From the NCBI GenBank assembly GCA_027068975.1, contig JALXFN010000003.1:1-33575 (forward strand): a stretch of DNA of 33,575 nucleotides. Reading direction: 5' to 3'. Numbering within the stretch: position 1 is the first letter of the stretch; every line of letters starts with the position of its first letter. A model generated the notes under the pieces. That model was given only the letters and a program-made list of their open reading frames with translations. It did not search any database and was not told the DNA's origin. The DNA is from Campylobacteraceae bacterium (GTDB lineage: Bacteria > Campylobacterota > Campylobacteria > Campylobacterales > Sulfurovaceae). This document shows positions 24,948-33,575 of the stretch, piece by piece. The position numbers and the translations under genes were made by a program.

Positions 24948-24994
24948 ATTATAACGAATTATATACTAAAAATATGTGGATAATTCGTTATAAT
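24948..24994. promoter_or_regulatory. 15-base perfect inverted repeat upstream of the ATPase
   Basis: Arms ATTATAACGAATTAT (24948-24962) and ATAATTCGTTATAAT (24980-24994) are perfect complements with a 17-base spacer, ending 26 bases before the ATG. It overlaps the expected promoter (TATAAT 24989-24994) and would suit an operator. Confidence 0.7.
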
Positions 24995-25020
24995 AAGCAA
25001 AAAATCAATAAGGTTTTAAA

Positions 25021-26439
25021 ATGTTTATAGGAAGAAAAGATGAGTTAAAAGAATTAGAGAGTTTACTTAAAAAAGACTCTTCAACTTTTACTGTTATTTA
25101 TGGTCGGCGTAGAATTGGTAAAACTGAAACAGTTCGACACTTTATAGAAAAGTTCAATCTAAAGAGTATTGAGATTACAGGCGTGTATGGTGCTACAAAA
25201 GCAACTCAAATTAATGCATTTGTAAGAAAGATTAATAGAGCTTCCCGAGGAGAAATTTCAACGCAACAAAAACTTAAAGAGTGGCAAGATGCTTTTTTTC
25301 TTCTTGAAGACTATATTGAAACATTGACAGACGAGAAGAAAGTTATTTTTTTAGATGAATTTCCATGGCTTGATACCCATCGTTCAAATTTTTTAAGTGC
25401 TTTTTCTGAGTTTTGGAATGATTTTTGTACAAGACGAAAGGATATTGTGCTTATTGTCTGTGGTTCAGCTACTTCGTACATGATAAACAAGATTATTAAA
25501 AATAAAAAGACACTGCACAACAGAGTAACCCAAAAGCTACACATGCACCCATTTAAATTAAAAACTGTAAAAAAGTTTTTGGAGAGCAAACACTGTAACT
25601 ATAGCGACAAATCAATAGTCGATACCTATATTGTACTAGGTGGTGTTGCTAAATATCTTGAAGATATGGATTGTACAAAACATCAACTTGAAAATATCTC
25701 TTATCACTGTTTTAATCAAAATGGGCTACTTGTTGAAGAGTATCAAGAGCTGTATCACTCACTGTTTCAAAATGCACAATGGCATTACAAGATAATGAAT
25801 CTTCTCTCTAACAAATGGAGTGGTTATATTCAAAAAGATATTACCAAAGAGCTAAATACCTCTGCTTCAACGATTAATAAGGTATTAGAAGAGCTAGAAC
25901 TTTCGGGCTTTATCTCTTCTGTTACAATGTTTGGTAAAAGAAGTAGGGAAAAAATATACAGAGCTACTGACCCATTTTCCTATTTTTACAACAGATGGAT
26001 GAAAGAACAACAGAGTATGGATTTTAAAAAAGTAGCTCTCTCTCAACGCTACAAAATATGGGCTGGTTTTGCATTTGAAAATATTTGTCATATCCATACC
26101 CATGAGATAAAAGAGCAACTTGGTGTCTCAGGGGTGAATACGCAAACACACTACTGGCAACACAGAGGAGAAAAAGGAGCTCAAATAGATATGCTACTTG
26201 AGTACGTGGATGGAAGTAAAAATATTGATATTATAGAGTGTAAATATTATGATGATACTTTTACTATCTCAAAAAAGTACTATCAGGAGTTAAGAGAAAA
26301 GATTTCTGTCTTTAATGAGCAGACAAAATATAGATATAACATACGGCTCATATTTGTTACTCCTTTTGGTGTTACTGCTAATGAGTATTATAATGAGCTG
26401 GTTTATAAAGATATTAGGATTCATGATATTTTAAATTAA
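25021..26439 (+). CDS. AAA ATPase with winged helix and DUF234 nuclease-like domain
   Basis: The 472-residue protein starts MFIGRKDELKELE and has Walker A (YGRRRIGKTE), Walker B (VIFLDEFPWLD) and sensor 1 (IVCGSATSYM) of the archaeal-type ATPase clade. A winged helix follows (DITKELNTSASTINKVLEELELSGFI). The C terminus carries a DUF234 region with QIDMLLE and DIIECKYY, matching the D...ExK pattern of PD-(D/E)xK nucleases. Proteins of this class are common on accessory DNA; roles in mobile element maintenance or defence are suspected but unproven. It splits the LPS locus and has a deleted paralogue immediately upstream. Nothing in the neighbouring genes suggests a direct partner. Confidence 0.88.
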   Translation: MFIGRKDELKELESLLKKDSSTFTVIYGRRRIGKTETVRHFIEKFNLKSIEITGVYGATKATQINAFVRKINRASRGEISTQQKLKEWQDAFFLLEDYIETLTDEKKVIFLDEFPWLDTHRSNFLSAFSEFWNDFCTRRKDIVLIVCGSATSYMINKIIKNKKTLHNRVTQKLHMHPFKLKTVKKFLESKHCNYSDKSIVDTYIVLGGVAKYLEDMDCTKHQLENISYHCFNQNGLLVEEYQELYHSLFQNAQWHYKIMNLLSNKWSGYIQKDITKELNTSASTINKVLEELELSGFISSVTMFGKRSREKIYRATDPFSYFYNRWMKEQQSMDFKKVALSQRYKIWAGFAFENICHIHTHEIKEQLGVSGVNTQTHYWQHRGEKGAQIDMLLEYVDGSKNIDIIECKYYDDTFTISKKYYQELREKISVFNEQTKYRYNIRLIFVTPFGVTANEYYNELVYKDIRIHDILN

Positions 26440-26500
26440 GTAGATAGAGTACTAATCACTTTTTAGATATTATGCTATCTATTATTTAAAGGGGTTTTCT

Positions 26501-28366
26501 TTGAAACTGGATTTTCTAAAAAAGTACTTTAGCATCTTTTTAACTGTTTATACTGTGGTACTTTTAACAAAAGTCATCTTTTATTTTTATTTACATGAAT
26601 CATTTTCGGCTTTCTCTTTTCAAGAATCTCTTTATGCCATGGTATGGGGTTATAAGTTTGACTTTGCCATTGCAGGGGTAGTTGCTTTTTTAGCTACGCT
26701 TTTTGATTGGCGTAAAAAACTTTTTGCTTTTGTAGGTTCCCTTTTAGTGGTTTCTATATTTTTGTTACAGATGGGAGACATACTCTATTTTAATGAAGCA
26801 AATAGACACATAGGTTATGAGATAACCGATACCTTTACCGATGCAAGTAGCCTTTTTATGACAGCTTATGGACAACATATGCTACTTACTTTTAGCTCTT
26901 TAATTTTTGCTATTTTGCTTTTTATAGGACTCTATAAATGGTTTTCTAAATTTCCAAAAATTGAGTTGAGTAAAATTTATATGGTGGAAAAACTCATTTT
27001 AATTGTTTTAACTGTTTTCTTTGTAAGAGGTATGGCACAGGGAATTCCCTTAAACCCTTGGCAGTCCAATCAAATAGGAGAGGGCAAGTTAGCAAACTTA
27101 GCACTCAATAGCTCTTACAATGTACTCTATGTTCTAGCCAACAGTGGTAAGAAGTTAAAGAAGATGAAGCTTCCTATAGTAGATAAAGATGAGATGGAAG
27201 TAGTTTTTAAAGCGTTGTACCCTAAAGTTGAAACAAAAGAAACTACGCCACAACTTAAAAAACCCAATATTGTATTTCTCTTTTTAGAGAGTTGGAGTGC
27301 TGTCAATATGAAGAGTTACGGTTACCCCAAATCAACCACTCCTTTTTTTGATGAGATGTTAAAAAAGTCTGTTCATCCAAAAGCCATGATAGCAAGTGGT
27401 CACCGAACCACAGAGGGGATATTTGCAACGTTGGTCTCTTTCCAAAATCCACTAGGTAGAAGTGTGGCAAAGAGTAATCTTCAAGGCTTTGATTATACTT
27501 CAATTATTAAAATTCTTAAACAAAAAGGCTATGGCTCTGCATTTTTTCAAGGAACTTCAAAAGAGACCAGTGGTACAGGCTCTTTAGCCCAAGATTTAGG
27601 TTTTGCTAAAAGTTATGGTAAGCATGATGTTAAAGAGAGACTTTACCCTGAAAACCATTGGGGTGTTCAAGATGTAGACTTGTATAACTTCTCTTTAAAA
27701 AAGATAGATAGCATGAAAAAACCTTTTGTTATAGGGATTAATGGTGCAACTACTCATGATGATGTCTTGCCAAAAGGTATGGAACGTAAAGCATTTAGTG
27801 AAGATAAAGCCTACAACAAACAACTCAATGCACTTCATTTTGCCGATATGGCTTTAGGGGAGTTTGTTAAAAAAGTTGAAAAAAAGTACCCCAATACACT
27901 GTTTGTCTTTTTTGCTGACCACTGTGGAGGGGTAAAGGGTAATGCTTTTGAAAATTATCTTATTCCTTTTGCTCTTTGCCATAAAGATTTGAAGCCTAAA
28001 AGTTATGATGTGGTACTCTCTCAACGAGACATTGCCCCTACGGTCTATAATTTGGCTATAGGAGACTATAGAAAAGATAAGATAAACTTTAGTGGAAAGT
28101 CACTGTTAGATGAGCAGGGATTTTTTGCAGATTATTATCATAATGGTGTTTTGGGCTGGGTAGAAAGTGGTAAAATATTGGAACTAAACCTTGCGACAAG
28201 CAAAGAGAAATGCTATGATTTGGAATCATTTAAAAACAGAGAGATTGAGTGTAGTGATGAGGTACGCTCTTTTAAAAAGCGAATGCTCTCGTTTACAGAG
28301 CTTTCACAGTCGCTTCTTTTCGAGGGAAAGACCGATAAATTTATAGAGTACAGGAATAAAAAGTGA
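26501..28366 (+). CDS. LtaS/OpgB-like phosphoglycerol or phosphoethanolamine transferase
   Basis: The 621-residue protein has about five N-terminal membrane helices and a C-terminal sulfatase-fold domain outside the membrane. Visible active-site elements are the metal-binding Glu in FLFLESWS, a Thr nucleophile in GHRTTEGIFATLVS and the FFADHCGG Asp-His pair. Such enzymes move polar head groups from phospholipids onto cell-surface polymers. In a Gram-negative LPS locus, decoration of lipid A, core or periplasmic glucan is likely (inference). The start is TTG at 26501, supported by AAAGGGG (26488-26494). The stop overlaps the next gene start (GTGA). Confidence 0.87.
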   Translation: MKLDFLKKYFSIFLTVYTVVLLTKVIFYFYLHESFSAFSFQESLYAMVWGYKFDFAIAGVVAFLATLFDWRKKLFAFVGSLLVVSIFLLQMGDILYFNEANRHIGYEITDTFTDASSLFMTAYGQHMLLTFSSLIFAILLFIGLYKWFSKFPKIELSKIYMVEKLILIVLTVFFVRGMAQGIPLNPWQSNQIGEGKLANLALNSSYNVLYVLANSGKKLKKMKLPIVDKDEMEVVFKALYPKVETKETTPQLKKPNIVFLFLESWSAVNMKSYGYPKSTTPFFDEMLKKSVHPKAMIASGHRTTEGIFATLVSFQNPLGRSVAKSNLQGFDYTSIIKILKQKGYGSAFFQGTSKETSGTGSLAQDLGFAKSYGKHDVKERLYPENHWGVQDVDLYNFSLKKIDSMKKPFVIGINGATTHDDVLPKGMERKAFSEDKAYNKQLNALHFADMALGEFVKKVEKKYPNTLFVFFADHCGGVKGNAFENYLIPFALCHKDLKPKSYDVVLSQRDIAPTVYNLAIGDYRKDKINFSGKSLLDEQGFFADYYHNGVLGWVESGKILELNLATSKEKCYDLESFKNREIECSDEVRSFKKRMLSFTELSQSLLFEGKTDKFIEYRNKK

Positions 28367-29448
28367 ATCAAAAAAATATATTAGAGATATGCCTCTCACC
28401 CGATTTAGGTGGGTTAGAGATGTTCATGGTAAATTGTTATGAGAATTTTAAAGCAAAAACCAATTGTCATGTGATGGTTGCTCCTAAGAAAAAGTTAGAT
28501 GATTTTATAAACGATGATACAAAATTTCATCTAAAAAGAAATAAGTTTTTTCCTATTGTTCCTGCACTTAAATTAGCAAAGTTTATTGACAAGTATGAGA
28601 TAGACATGGTGCATTTTCACTGGACAAGAGACATCGCTACGGTTGTACTAGCAAAGATGCTTAGCAAGAGAAAACCTAAGATAATGCAGACACGAAACAT
28701 GACCATGACACGTTTTAAAGATGATGTTTACCATAAGTGGCTCTATAAAAATATAGATATACTCCATGCTGTAACCTACCAAGTTAAAGAGCAGTTAGAG
28801 AAGTTTATCCCTCAAGATATTAGACCAGCTGTAAAAGTAGTCTATATGGGAACAAAAGAGCAAAAGATAGATGAAGCCAAGATAGACGAACTAAAAAAAC
28901 TCTATGCATTGGGTGAGAGTTTTGTGGTAGGAATTGTTGGTCGAATAGAAGAGGAGAAGGGGCAGTACCTTGTTTTGGAGGCTTTGGCTGAGTTAAAAGA
29001 GTTAGATATAAAAGCCTTGATTGTCGGACATACGATGGACGAAGCCTACTTGGAGAGTTTAAAACAAAAGGTTAAAGATTTGGGAATTGAAAAGAAAGTT
29101 GTTTTTACAGGCTTTACTAGAGAAGTAGATGCTCACATGCAACTGTTTGATGTAAATGTGTTGGCAACCCCTAAAGAGACATTTGGTTTGGTGGTTATAG
29201 AAGCTATGATGAACAAAGTATGCATGATAGCAACAAACAAAGGTGGACCTTTAGAGATTATAGACGATGGGGAAACTGGACTCTTGTTTGACAGAACTTC
29301 AGAAGATTTGGCTTCTAAAATAGCGTTGCTTTATAACGATAAGGATTTAAAAAAGAAGTTGTCTCTTTTGGGCTATGAAAAAGCAAAAAAGAAGTTTAAT
29401 GCTGGTCGTCAGTTAGAGAGGTTATTTGGGGTGATTAATGAGAGTTAG
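28363..29448 (+). CDS. GT4-family glycosyltransferase
   Basis: The 361-residue protein has the GT-B architecture of family 4. The acceptor-side start is CLSPDLGGLEMFMVN. The donor half begins VGIVGRIEEEKGQYLVLEAL and has KETFGLVVIEAMM, which holds the conserved Glu pair, plus TNKGGPLEIIDDGETGLLF. The sugar and acceptor are unknown; position suggests outer core or O-chain synthesis. It starts with GTG at 28363, overlapping the preceding stop by 4 bases, and overlaps the next gene by 11 bases, so the four genes from 26501 to 30804 form one operon. Confidence 0.9.
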   Translation: MNQKNILEICLSPDLGGLEMFMVNCYENFKAKTNCHVMVAPKKKLDDFINDDTKFHLKRNKFFPIVPALKLAKFIDKYEIDMVHFHWTRDIATVVLAKMLSKRKPKIMQTRNMTMTRFKDDVYHKWLYKNIDILHAVTYQVKEQLEKFIPQDIRPAVKVVYMGTKEQKIDEAKIDELKKLYALGESFVVGIVGRIEEEKGQYLVLEALAELKELDIKALIVGHTMDEAYLESLKQKVKDLGIEKKVVFTGFTREVDAHMQLFDVNVLATPKETFGLVVIEAMMNKVCMIATNKGGPLEIIDDGETGLLFDRTSEDLASKIALLYNDKDLKKKLSLLGYEKAKKKFNAGRQLERLFGVINES

Positions 29449-30259
29449 TATACTTATTCCAACCTATAGAGATATTAGAGCCTTAGAGCTTATTTTAGAT
29501 GCTTTGAAACTTCAAACATATCAAGATTTTGAGGTTATTGTGGCTGAAGATGATAACTCAGAGGAGTTAAAAGATTTCATACAAGGGTATAAAAGCAAGT
29601 ATACTATTGCTCATGTTTCTCATGAAAATCAAGGGAATCGAAAAGCTATTATTATGAATAAGGCACTTAAAGAGAGCAGGGGTGAGTATATTATTTTTAT
29701 TGATGGGGATACCATACCCTACAGTACCTTTATAGAATCACATGTGGCTTTAGCTAAAAAAAGAGTGGTTTTATGTGGTCGTAGAGTTAATTTAGGAGAT
29801 AGCGTTTCAGCTCTTTTAAGAGATGGGGAAATAGGAGCAGAGGAACTAGAAAAACACTATTTAAAATATTATCGTTTAATTAAAGATGATAACTCTCGTC
29901 ACTATGAGCAGGGTCTCTATTTTAAAGCTAATGGTATTGTGCAGAGAGTGTTAAGAAAATTAAATAAAAATGTACATATAGTGGCTTCTAATTTTTCCTG
30001 TTTTAGAGAGGATATTTTTGCAGTTAATGGTTTTGATGAAGATTTACCCAACGCTCCACATAGAGACGATACCGATTTGGAGTGGAGGATGGTTAGTTTA
30101 GGTTGCAGATTGGTGTCTGTAAAGTATTGTGCCAATATGTTTCACTTAAATCACTCTCGAAATGACAGAAAAGAAGAAGAGGAGGAGAATATGAAGATTA
30201 TTTTAAAAAAACAGGAACAAAAAGAGTTTGTGGCTAAAAATGGGATTATAAAATCATGA
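29438..30259 (+). CDS. GT2-family glycosyltransferase
   Basis: The 273-residue family 2 enzyme begins VSILIPTYRDIRALELIL, with VIVAEDDNS, the metal-binding FIDGDTIP (DxD) and the catalytic-base region RDDTDLEWRMVSLG, followed by FHLNHSRND. It lacks membrane helices and probably works on the cytoplasmic side with a nucleotide sugar. A galactosyl- or N-acetylgalactosaminyltransferase-like C terminus is suggested by the DLEWR segment, but the donor cannot be fixed. The stop overlaps the acyltransferase start by 4 bases (ATGA). Confidence 0.9.
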   Translation: MRVSILIPTYRDIRALELILDALKLQTYQDFEVIVAEDDNSEELKDFIQGYKSKYTIAHVSHENQGNRKAIIMNKALKESRGEYIIFIDGDTIPYSTFIESHVALAKKRVVLCGRRVNLGDSVSALLRDGEIGAEELEKHYLKYYRLIKDDNSRHYEQGLYFKANGIVQRVLRKLNKNVHIVASNFSCFREDIFAVNGFDEDLPNAPHRDDTDLEWRMVSLGCRLVSVKYCANMFHLNHSRNDRKEEEEENMKIILKKQEQKEFVAKNGIIKS

Positions 30260-30804
30260 GTTTTACTTTGATTCAGCGATTGCGTAATAAAATTAAAATT
30301 GATAACTCTTCAACAATAGAGATTGATAAATCAGTAAAAATAGTTGGTTGTCGTATTTTAATTAGAGGTAAAAAAAGTCATTTAGTCATGAAATCTGGTA
30401 CCAGATTACGAAACATGACTATTGAAATCATAGGGGATAATTGTTCAGTAACAATAGGAAAAAATTGTATGATAGGGGATGGTTGTTATTTATCTGTAAA
30501 AGAGGGAACCCATTTGGTTATAGGTGATGAGTGTGGGTTGTCACGAAATATTAAACTTATGACCTCTGATGGGCATCCTATTTTTAAAGATGGAAAACGA
30601 ATTAATGAGGCAAAAGATATTGTACTAGGTTCACATATTTGGATAGCTGACAATGTGACTATTTTAAAAGGTTGTATTATAGGAGATGGTTCTGTTGTTG
30701 GTATAAATTCTACTGTTACTAAAGATGTTCCTTCAGCTTCAATTACTGTAGGAAACCCTGCACAAGTTGTGCAGGAGAATATAGAGTGGAGAGATAAATT
30801 TTAA
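30256..30804 (+). CDS. Hexapeptide-repeat acyltransferase
   Basis: The 182-residue protein is built from left-handed beta-helix hexapeptide repeats (for example [17 protein letters not shown] and [20 protein letters not shown]) and ends with the NPAQVVQ motif of the WbbJ/LacA group, which O-acetylates sugars using acetyl-CoA. The His in SDGHPIF is a candidate catalytic residue. It is the last gene of the plus-strand surface-polysaccharide operon and probably acetylates the oligosaccharide made by the two preceding enzymes. It meets the convergent UXS gene with a 4-base overlap. Confidence 0.88.
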   Translation: MSFTLIQRLRNKIKIDNSSTIEIDKSVKIVGCRILIRGKKSHLVMKSGTRLRNMTIEIIGDNCSVTIGKNCMIGDGCYLSVKEGTHLVIGDECGLSRNIKLMTSDGHPIFKDGKRINEAKDIVLGSHIWIADNVTILKGCIIGDGSVVGINSTVTKDVPSASITVGNPAQVVQENIEWRDKF

Positions 30805-31736
30805 ATTATACTCTCAAAATAAGCAATAGTCTTCTTCAACCCTTCCTCTAACTCAATAGTCGGTTCCCAATCTAACTCTTTCTTCGCCAAGTCAATAAGT
30901 GGTTGTCTTTGAAGAGGGTCATCCTGAGGTAGAGGTTGGAAAATGATTTTAGAGTTGCTTCCTGTAAGTTCAATGACTTTTTGAGCCAGTTCTAACATGG
31001 TAAATTCATTTGGGTTTCCTATGTTAACTGGACCAGTAAATTCGTCAGGGCTGTTCATGAGTTTTATCATCCCTTCGATGAGGTCATCTATATATTGAAA
31101 GCTTCGGCTTTGTGTTCCGTCACCATACATGGTAATCTCTTCACCTTTTAGTGCTTGGACAATGAAGTTACTTACCACTCTTCCATCATTTGGATTCATA
31201 GCTGGACCATAAGTGTTAAAGATACGAATTACTTTTATTTTTACATTATGTTGCCGGTGGTAGTCAAAGAAGAGTGTTTCAGCACAACGTTTTCCTTCAT
31301 CGTAACAAGCTCTGATGCCTGTGGTGCTTACAGAACCTCTGTAGCTTTCAGGCTGAGGGTGAATCTCTGGGTCACCATATACTTCTGAAGTACTCGCTTG
31401 TAAGATTTTTGCTTTACACTTTCGTGCAATGCCTAGCATGTTAATAGCACCCATTACAGATGTTTTAGTAGTTGCAACTGGGTCAAACTGGTAGTAAGGA
31501 GGAGAGGCAGGACATGCAAGGTTATAAATCTCATCTACTTCAAGTAAAATAGGCTCTTGTACATCGTGACGTATAAGTTCAAAGTAGGGGTCATCCAACA
31601 TATCAATAATGTTTGATTTATCTCCTGTAAAGAAGTTGTCCAAGCAGATAATGTCATTACCCTCATTAAGTAGTCTTCTACATAAGTGGCTACCTACAAA
31701 ACCAGCACCACCTGTTATCAATATTCTTTTTCTCAT
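30801..31736 (-). CDS. UDP-glucuronate decarboxylase (UDP-xylose synthase)
   Basis: This 311-residue short-chain dehydrogenase-type enzyme matches the UXS group, which oxidises and decarboxylates UDP-glucuronate to UDP-xylose. It shows [57 protein letters not shown], a catalytic YDEGKR (YxxxK), [21 protein letters not shown] and the C-terminal [12 protein letters not shown]. It predicts a pentose, xylose or a derivative, in the surface polysaccharide. The gene follows the second LtaS-like gene with a 4-base overlap and is likely co-transcribed with it. Confidence 0.93.
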   Translation of the reverse strand: MRKRILITGGAGFVGSHLCRRLLNEGNDIICLDNFFTGDKSNIIDMLDDPYFELIRHDVQEPILLEVDEIYNLACPASPPYYQFDPVATTKTSVMGAINMLGIARKCKAKILQASTSEVYGDPEIHPQPESYRGSVSTTGIRACYDEGKRCAETLFFDYHRQHNVKIKVIRIFNTYGPAMNPNDGRVVSNFIVQALKGEEITMYGDGTQSRSFQYIDDLIEGMIKLMNSPDEFTGPVNIGNPNEFTMLELAQKVIELTGSNSKIIFQPLPQDDPLQRQPLIDLAKKELDWEPTIELEEGLKKTIAYFESII

Positions 31737-33575
31737 TTTTTCTCCTCTTTCTCAATGTAGTATTTTAGCAAGTATTCTTGAACAGCAAGTGTGGCTTTAT
31801 AGAATTTCTCTGAATCTGTCAACTCTTTTTGTCTAAAGTCAATTTGAGACACTCCCTCTTTTGAAGCGACTATCTTAGAACCATTAAAGCCTATAAAGTA
31901 GCCTTTTGAGCCAAAAAGATTGTCTCCTACGGCTACATAGGAGGTTTGAGGCAATGTAAGATTATAGAGTGTAGGAAAAATGTCTTTATGTGAAGCAAAT
32001 CGTGTAGTGTCTATGTTTCCTAGTTGCTCTTTTAGTTTTTTAGGTAGGTAAAAGAGGGCAGGTATGTTTTTTGACTTTAAGAGTTTATGTTCATCGTAGC
32101 TCATAGAACTGTCAATGGTGTTATTATCGGCTGTAACAACTACAATGGTATTCTCTTTTAAGGGACTACTTTTTATAAAGTCTAAAAAACGTCCCACTTG
32201 GTCAACAGCATATTGGTAAGAGTAGAAACGTTTTTGTAGCAGGTCTAAGTCACCGTGTAGATGTTTTTTTAGTTTGTCAGATACGATGAGCTTTTTAGAG
32301 TGGTATTGTATGGGTACTTGGTAGGGTGGGTGGTTGTTGGTGGTTAGAGCTAAAATCATTTGAGGCTTTTTGGCAGAAAGAAGTTTTTTTTCTATATGTT
32401 CAAATAAAAACTCATCGTAAATTCCCCAGTCGTGAAAAGGCTCTTTCTCTTTATCTTTGTTTACATTCTCATAGATGTCCATTTTCCCTTCTACATGTTG
32501 GTACCCTTGATGCCCAGCAAAGGCTCCAATGTCTCTCCATGTCAAGTCACCCCCATAGATAAAAGAGGTTTCATAATGATGCTTGTTGTACAAAAATGCA
32601 GGAGAGTAGTCAAAGGCTACATCTTTGTAGATACTTTGAGCTAAGGGAAAGCTGTTGGGTCTATAGGTGATGTTTAACATAAGTGACTCTAAACTAGAAA
32701 TAGTACCATCGCCACTAGAGATAAAGTTTTTAAAGAGTATATCCTCTTTAAAATGTTTTTTCATAGAGCGTAAAATATCAAAATCTTCACTATTGTAATC
32801 CAAAAGAGGCATTCCAAAACTCTCAACCATAATCACTACAACATTAAAATTTTTTTCTATATCTTTTGGAGTAGTGTAGGTGATGTTGTTTAAGAGGTTT
32901 TTTTCATCTATAGGCTGGTTAAGTTTATGAATTTTAAAAGCTTCGGTAATGTTCCTCTCAAAACCTACATCTTTTATAAGGTCATAATGGTTGTTTAAAA
33001 ATTCTTGACGAAGCTTATAGGCACGAATGAAACTTCTTGTACTGTTTTGTGCTACTTGATTGATAAACTTATCACTAGAAATGTTGGGTAGCATTTTTCC
33101 CAATGGGTACATGCCAAAGGTTCCTCTTATCATAAGGAATATAGCGATAAGAAGAACAAGCCACGCAAGAATACTCTTTTTTAAAGTTAAAGTTTTTTGG
33201 GATTTAAAAGTAATAGAAAAGATTTTATGGATTGTTTTGTAGGCTAAGATGAGGCAGAGAAAATAAACACCTAAAATTAATACAACAGGATAATTTGACC
33301 AAAAGGTTTTCATAAGAGCTTCTGTATCATCATCAAAAAGTCCAAAAAAGAGAATGTTAATATGCTCTTTAAAGTAGCTATAGAAGCCAAAATCGGCTAG
33401 GTTTAGGGTAAAAAATATTACAAAAATTATAAAGTAGTAATATTTAAACATAGAATAAAAATGAACTTTAAAAGGTTGAGAAAAAAGTGCCGTAAGATAG
33501 GGTAAAACATACGCATAGCCAACAACCGTTAGGTCAAGTCTAAAGCCAAGAAGAAAACTCTCTAGGAGTTCAGAA
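31733..33575 (-). CDS. Second LtaS-like sulfatase-fold membrane enzyme, 5' end outside the window
   Basis: An ATG lies at 33451, but the frame stays open to the window edge and reads [20 protein letters not shown], a helix typical of this family's N terminus, so the true start is beyond 33575 and 613 codons are visible. Several membrane helices precede the sulfatase-fold domain. Active-site elements are VVIMVESFG (Glu ligand), [14 protein letters not shown] (Thr nucleophile) and [12 protein letters not shown] (His). The position usually occupied by Asp-His reads ADNNT, with Asn in place of His. It probably transfers a phospholipid head group to a surface glycan; activity is uncertain because of that change. 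Confidence 0.85.
   Translation of the reverse strand, partial: SELLESFLLGFRLDLTVVGYAYVLPYLTALFSQPFKVHFYSMFKYYYFIIFVIFFTLNLADFGFYSYFKEHINILFFGLFDDDTEALMKTFWSNYPVVLILGVYFLCLILAYKTIHKIFSITFKSQKTLTLKKSILAWLVLLIAIFLMIRGTFGMYPLGKMLPNISSDKFINQVAQNSTRSFIRAYKLRQEFLNNHYDLIKDVGFERNITEAFKIHKLNQPIDEKNLLNNITYTTPKDIEKNFNVVVIMVESFGMPLLDYNSEDFDILRSMKKHFKEDILFKNFISSGDGTISSLESLMLNITYRPNSFPLAQSIYKDVAFDYSPAFLYNKHHYETSFIYGGDLTWRDIGAFAGHQGYQHVEGKMDIYENVNKDKEKEPFHDWGIYDEFLFEHIEKKLLSAKKPQMILALTTNNHPPYQVPIQYHSKKLIVSDKLKKHLHGDLDLLQKRFYSYQYAVDQVGRFLDFIKSSPLKENTIVVVTADNNTIDSSMSYDEHKLLKSKNIPALFYLPKKLKEQLGNIDTTRFASHKDIFPTLYNLTLPQTSYVAVGDNLFGSKGYFIGFNGSKIVASKEGVSQIDFRQKELTDSEKFYKATLAVQEYLLKYYIEKEEKK

Larger units (their letters stand above)
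24827..25020. other. AT-rich control region upstream of the ATPase
   Basis: No gene is seen. Two inverted repeats, listed separately, occupy the middle of this stretch, and a weak AAGG (25010-25013) precedes the ATPase ATG. Confidence 0.5.

Noticed and set aside
31924-31943. Hairpin CTCCTA/TAGGAG in the second LtaS-like gene
   Set aside because: It is short, has no GTAG-hairpin layout and encodes a segment ([10 protein letters not shown]) that looks native to the family.
1-33575. CRISPR arrays, tRNA or rRNA genes, insertion sequence transposases
   Set aside because: No regularly spaced repeats, no cloverleaf-like or rRNA-like segments and no transposase frames were seen in the window.

Overview
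The window is AT-rich, gene-dense bacterial DNA that I read as a free-living member of the Campylobacterota (Sulfurovum/Sulfurimonas-like). This rests on a kdsA-ribH-nusB run, the futalosine menaquinone gene mqnC, a short RecG, a Csd3-type cell-shape peptidase and an hldD-hldE-gmhA heptose block. No 16S rRNA is present, so the genus is a guess.

Layout. 1-1755 holds the 3' part of a membrane GGDEF/EAL protein. 1752-4516 carries der and an MscS-type channel on the minus strand. A DUF3108 secreted protein (+) then converges on the Csd3-like M23 peptidase (-) at a bidirectional terminator. 6782-13058 is a plus-strand run: DMT transporter, kdsA, ribH, nusB, a periplasmic beta-propeller protein, mqnC and an M16-family protein without its zinc motif. 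13078-14845 is a toxin-antitoxin graveyard: an intact RelB/YafQ pair between two 65-bp direct repeats, an antisense HigB remnant, and a DUF1778 antitoxin whose GNAT toxin has two frameshifts. recG follows.

16819-33575 is a lipopolysaccharide locus. hldD, hldE and gmhA make ADP-heptose. On the opposite strand, waaF, a TIM-barrel glycosidase-like protein, a second GT9 heptosyltransferase, a WaaE-like GT2 and a WaaP-like sugar kinase build and phosphorylate the inner core. An accessory patch (24332-26439) with an intact AAA ATPase/nuclease-like gene, the deleted remnant of a second copy and a truncated hypothetical interrupts the locus. It resumes with an LtaS/OpgB-like transferase, GT4, GT2, a hexapeptide acyltransferase, UDP-xylose synthase (-) and a second LtaS-like enzyme that runs off the right edge. 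KdsA from the central region supplies the Kdo precursor for the same pathway.

The most unusual signal is a scatter of short palindromes, most with the same layout: a GTAG tetranucleotide followed by a hairpin whose body differs between copies. This is the layout of REP elements mobilised by RAYT transposases, although no RAYT gene is in the window. Most lie between genes, one overlaps the hldD stop, one lies over the apparent hldE start, and four palindromes are read in frame inside two adjacent LPS genes, where they encode extra peptide segments.
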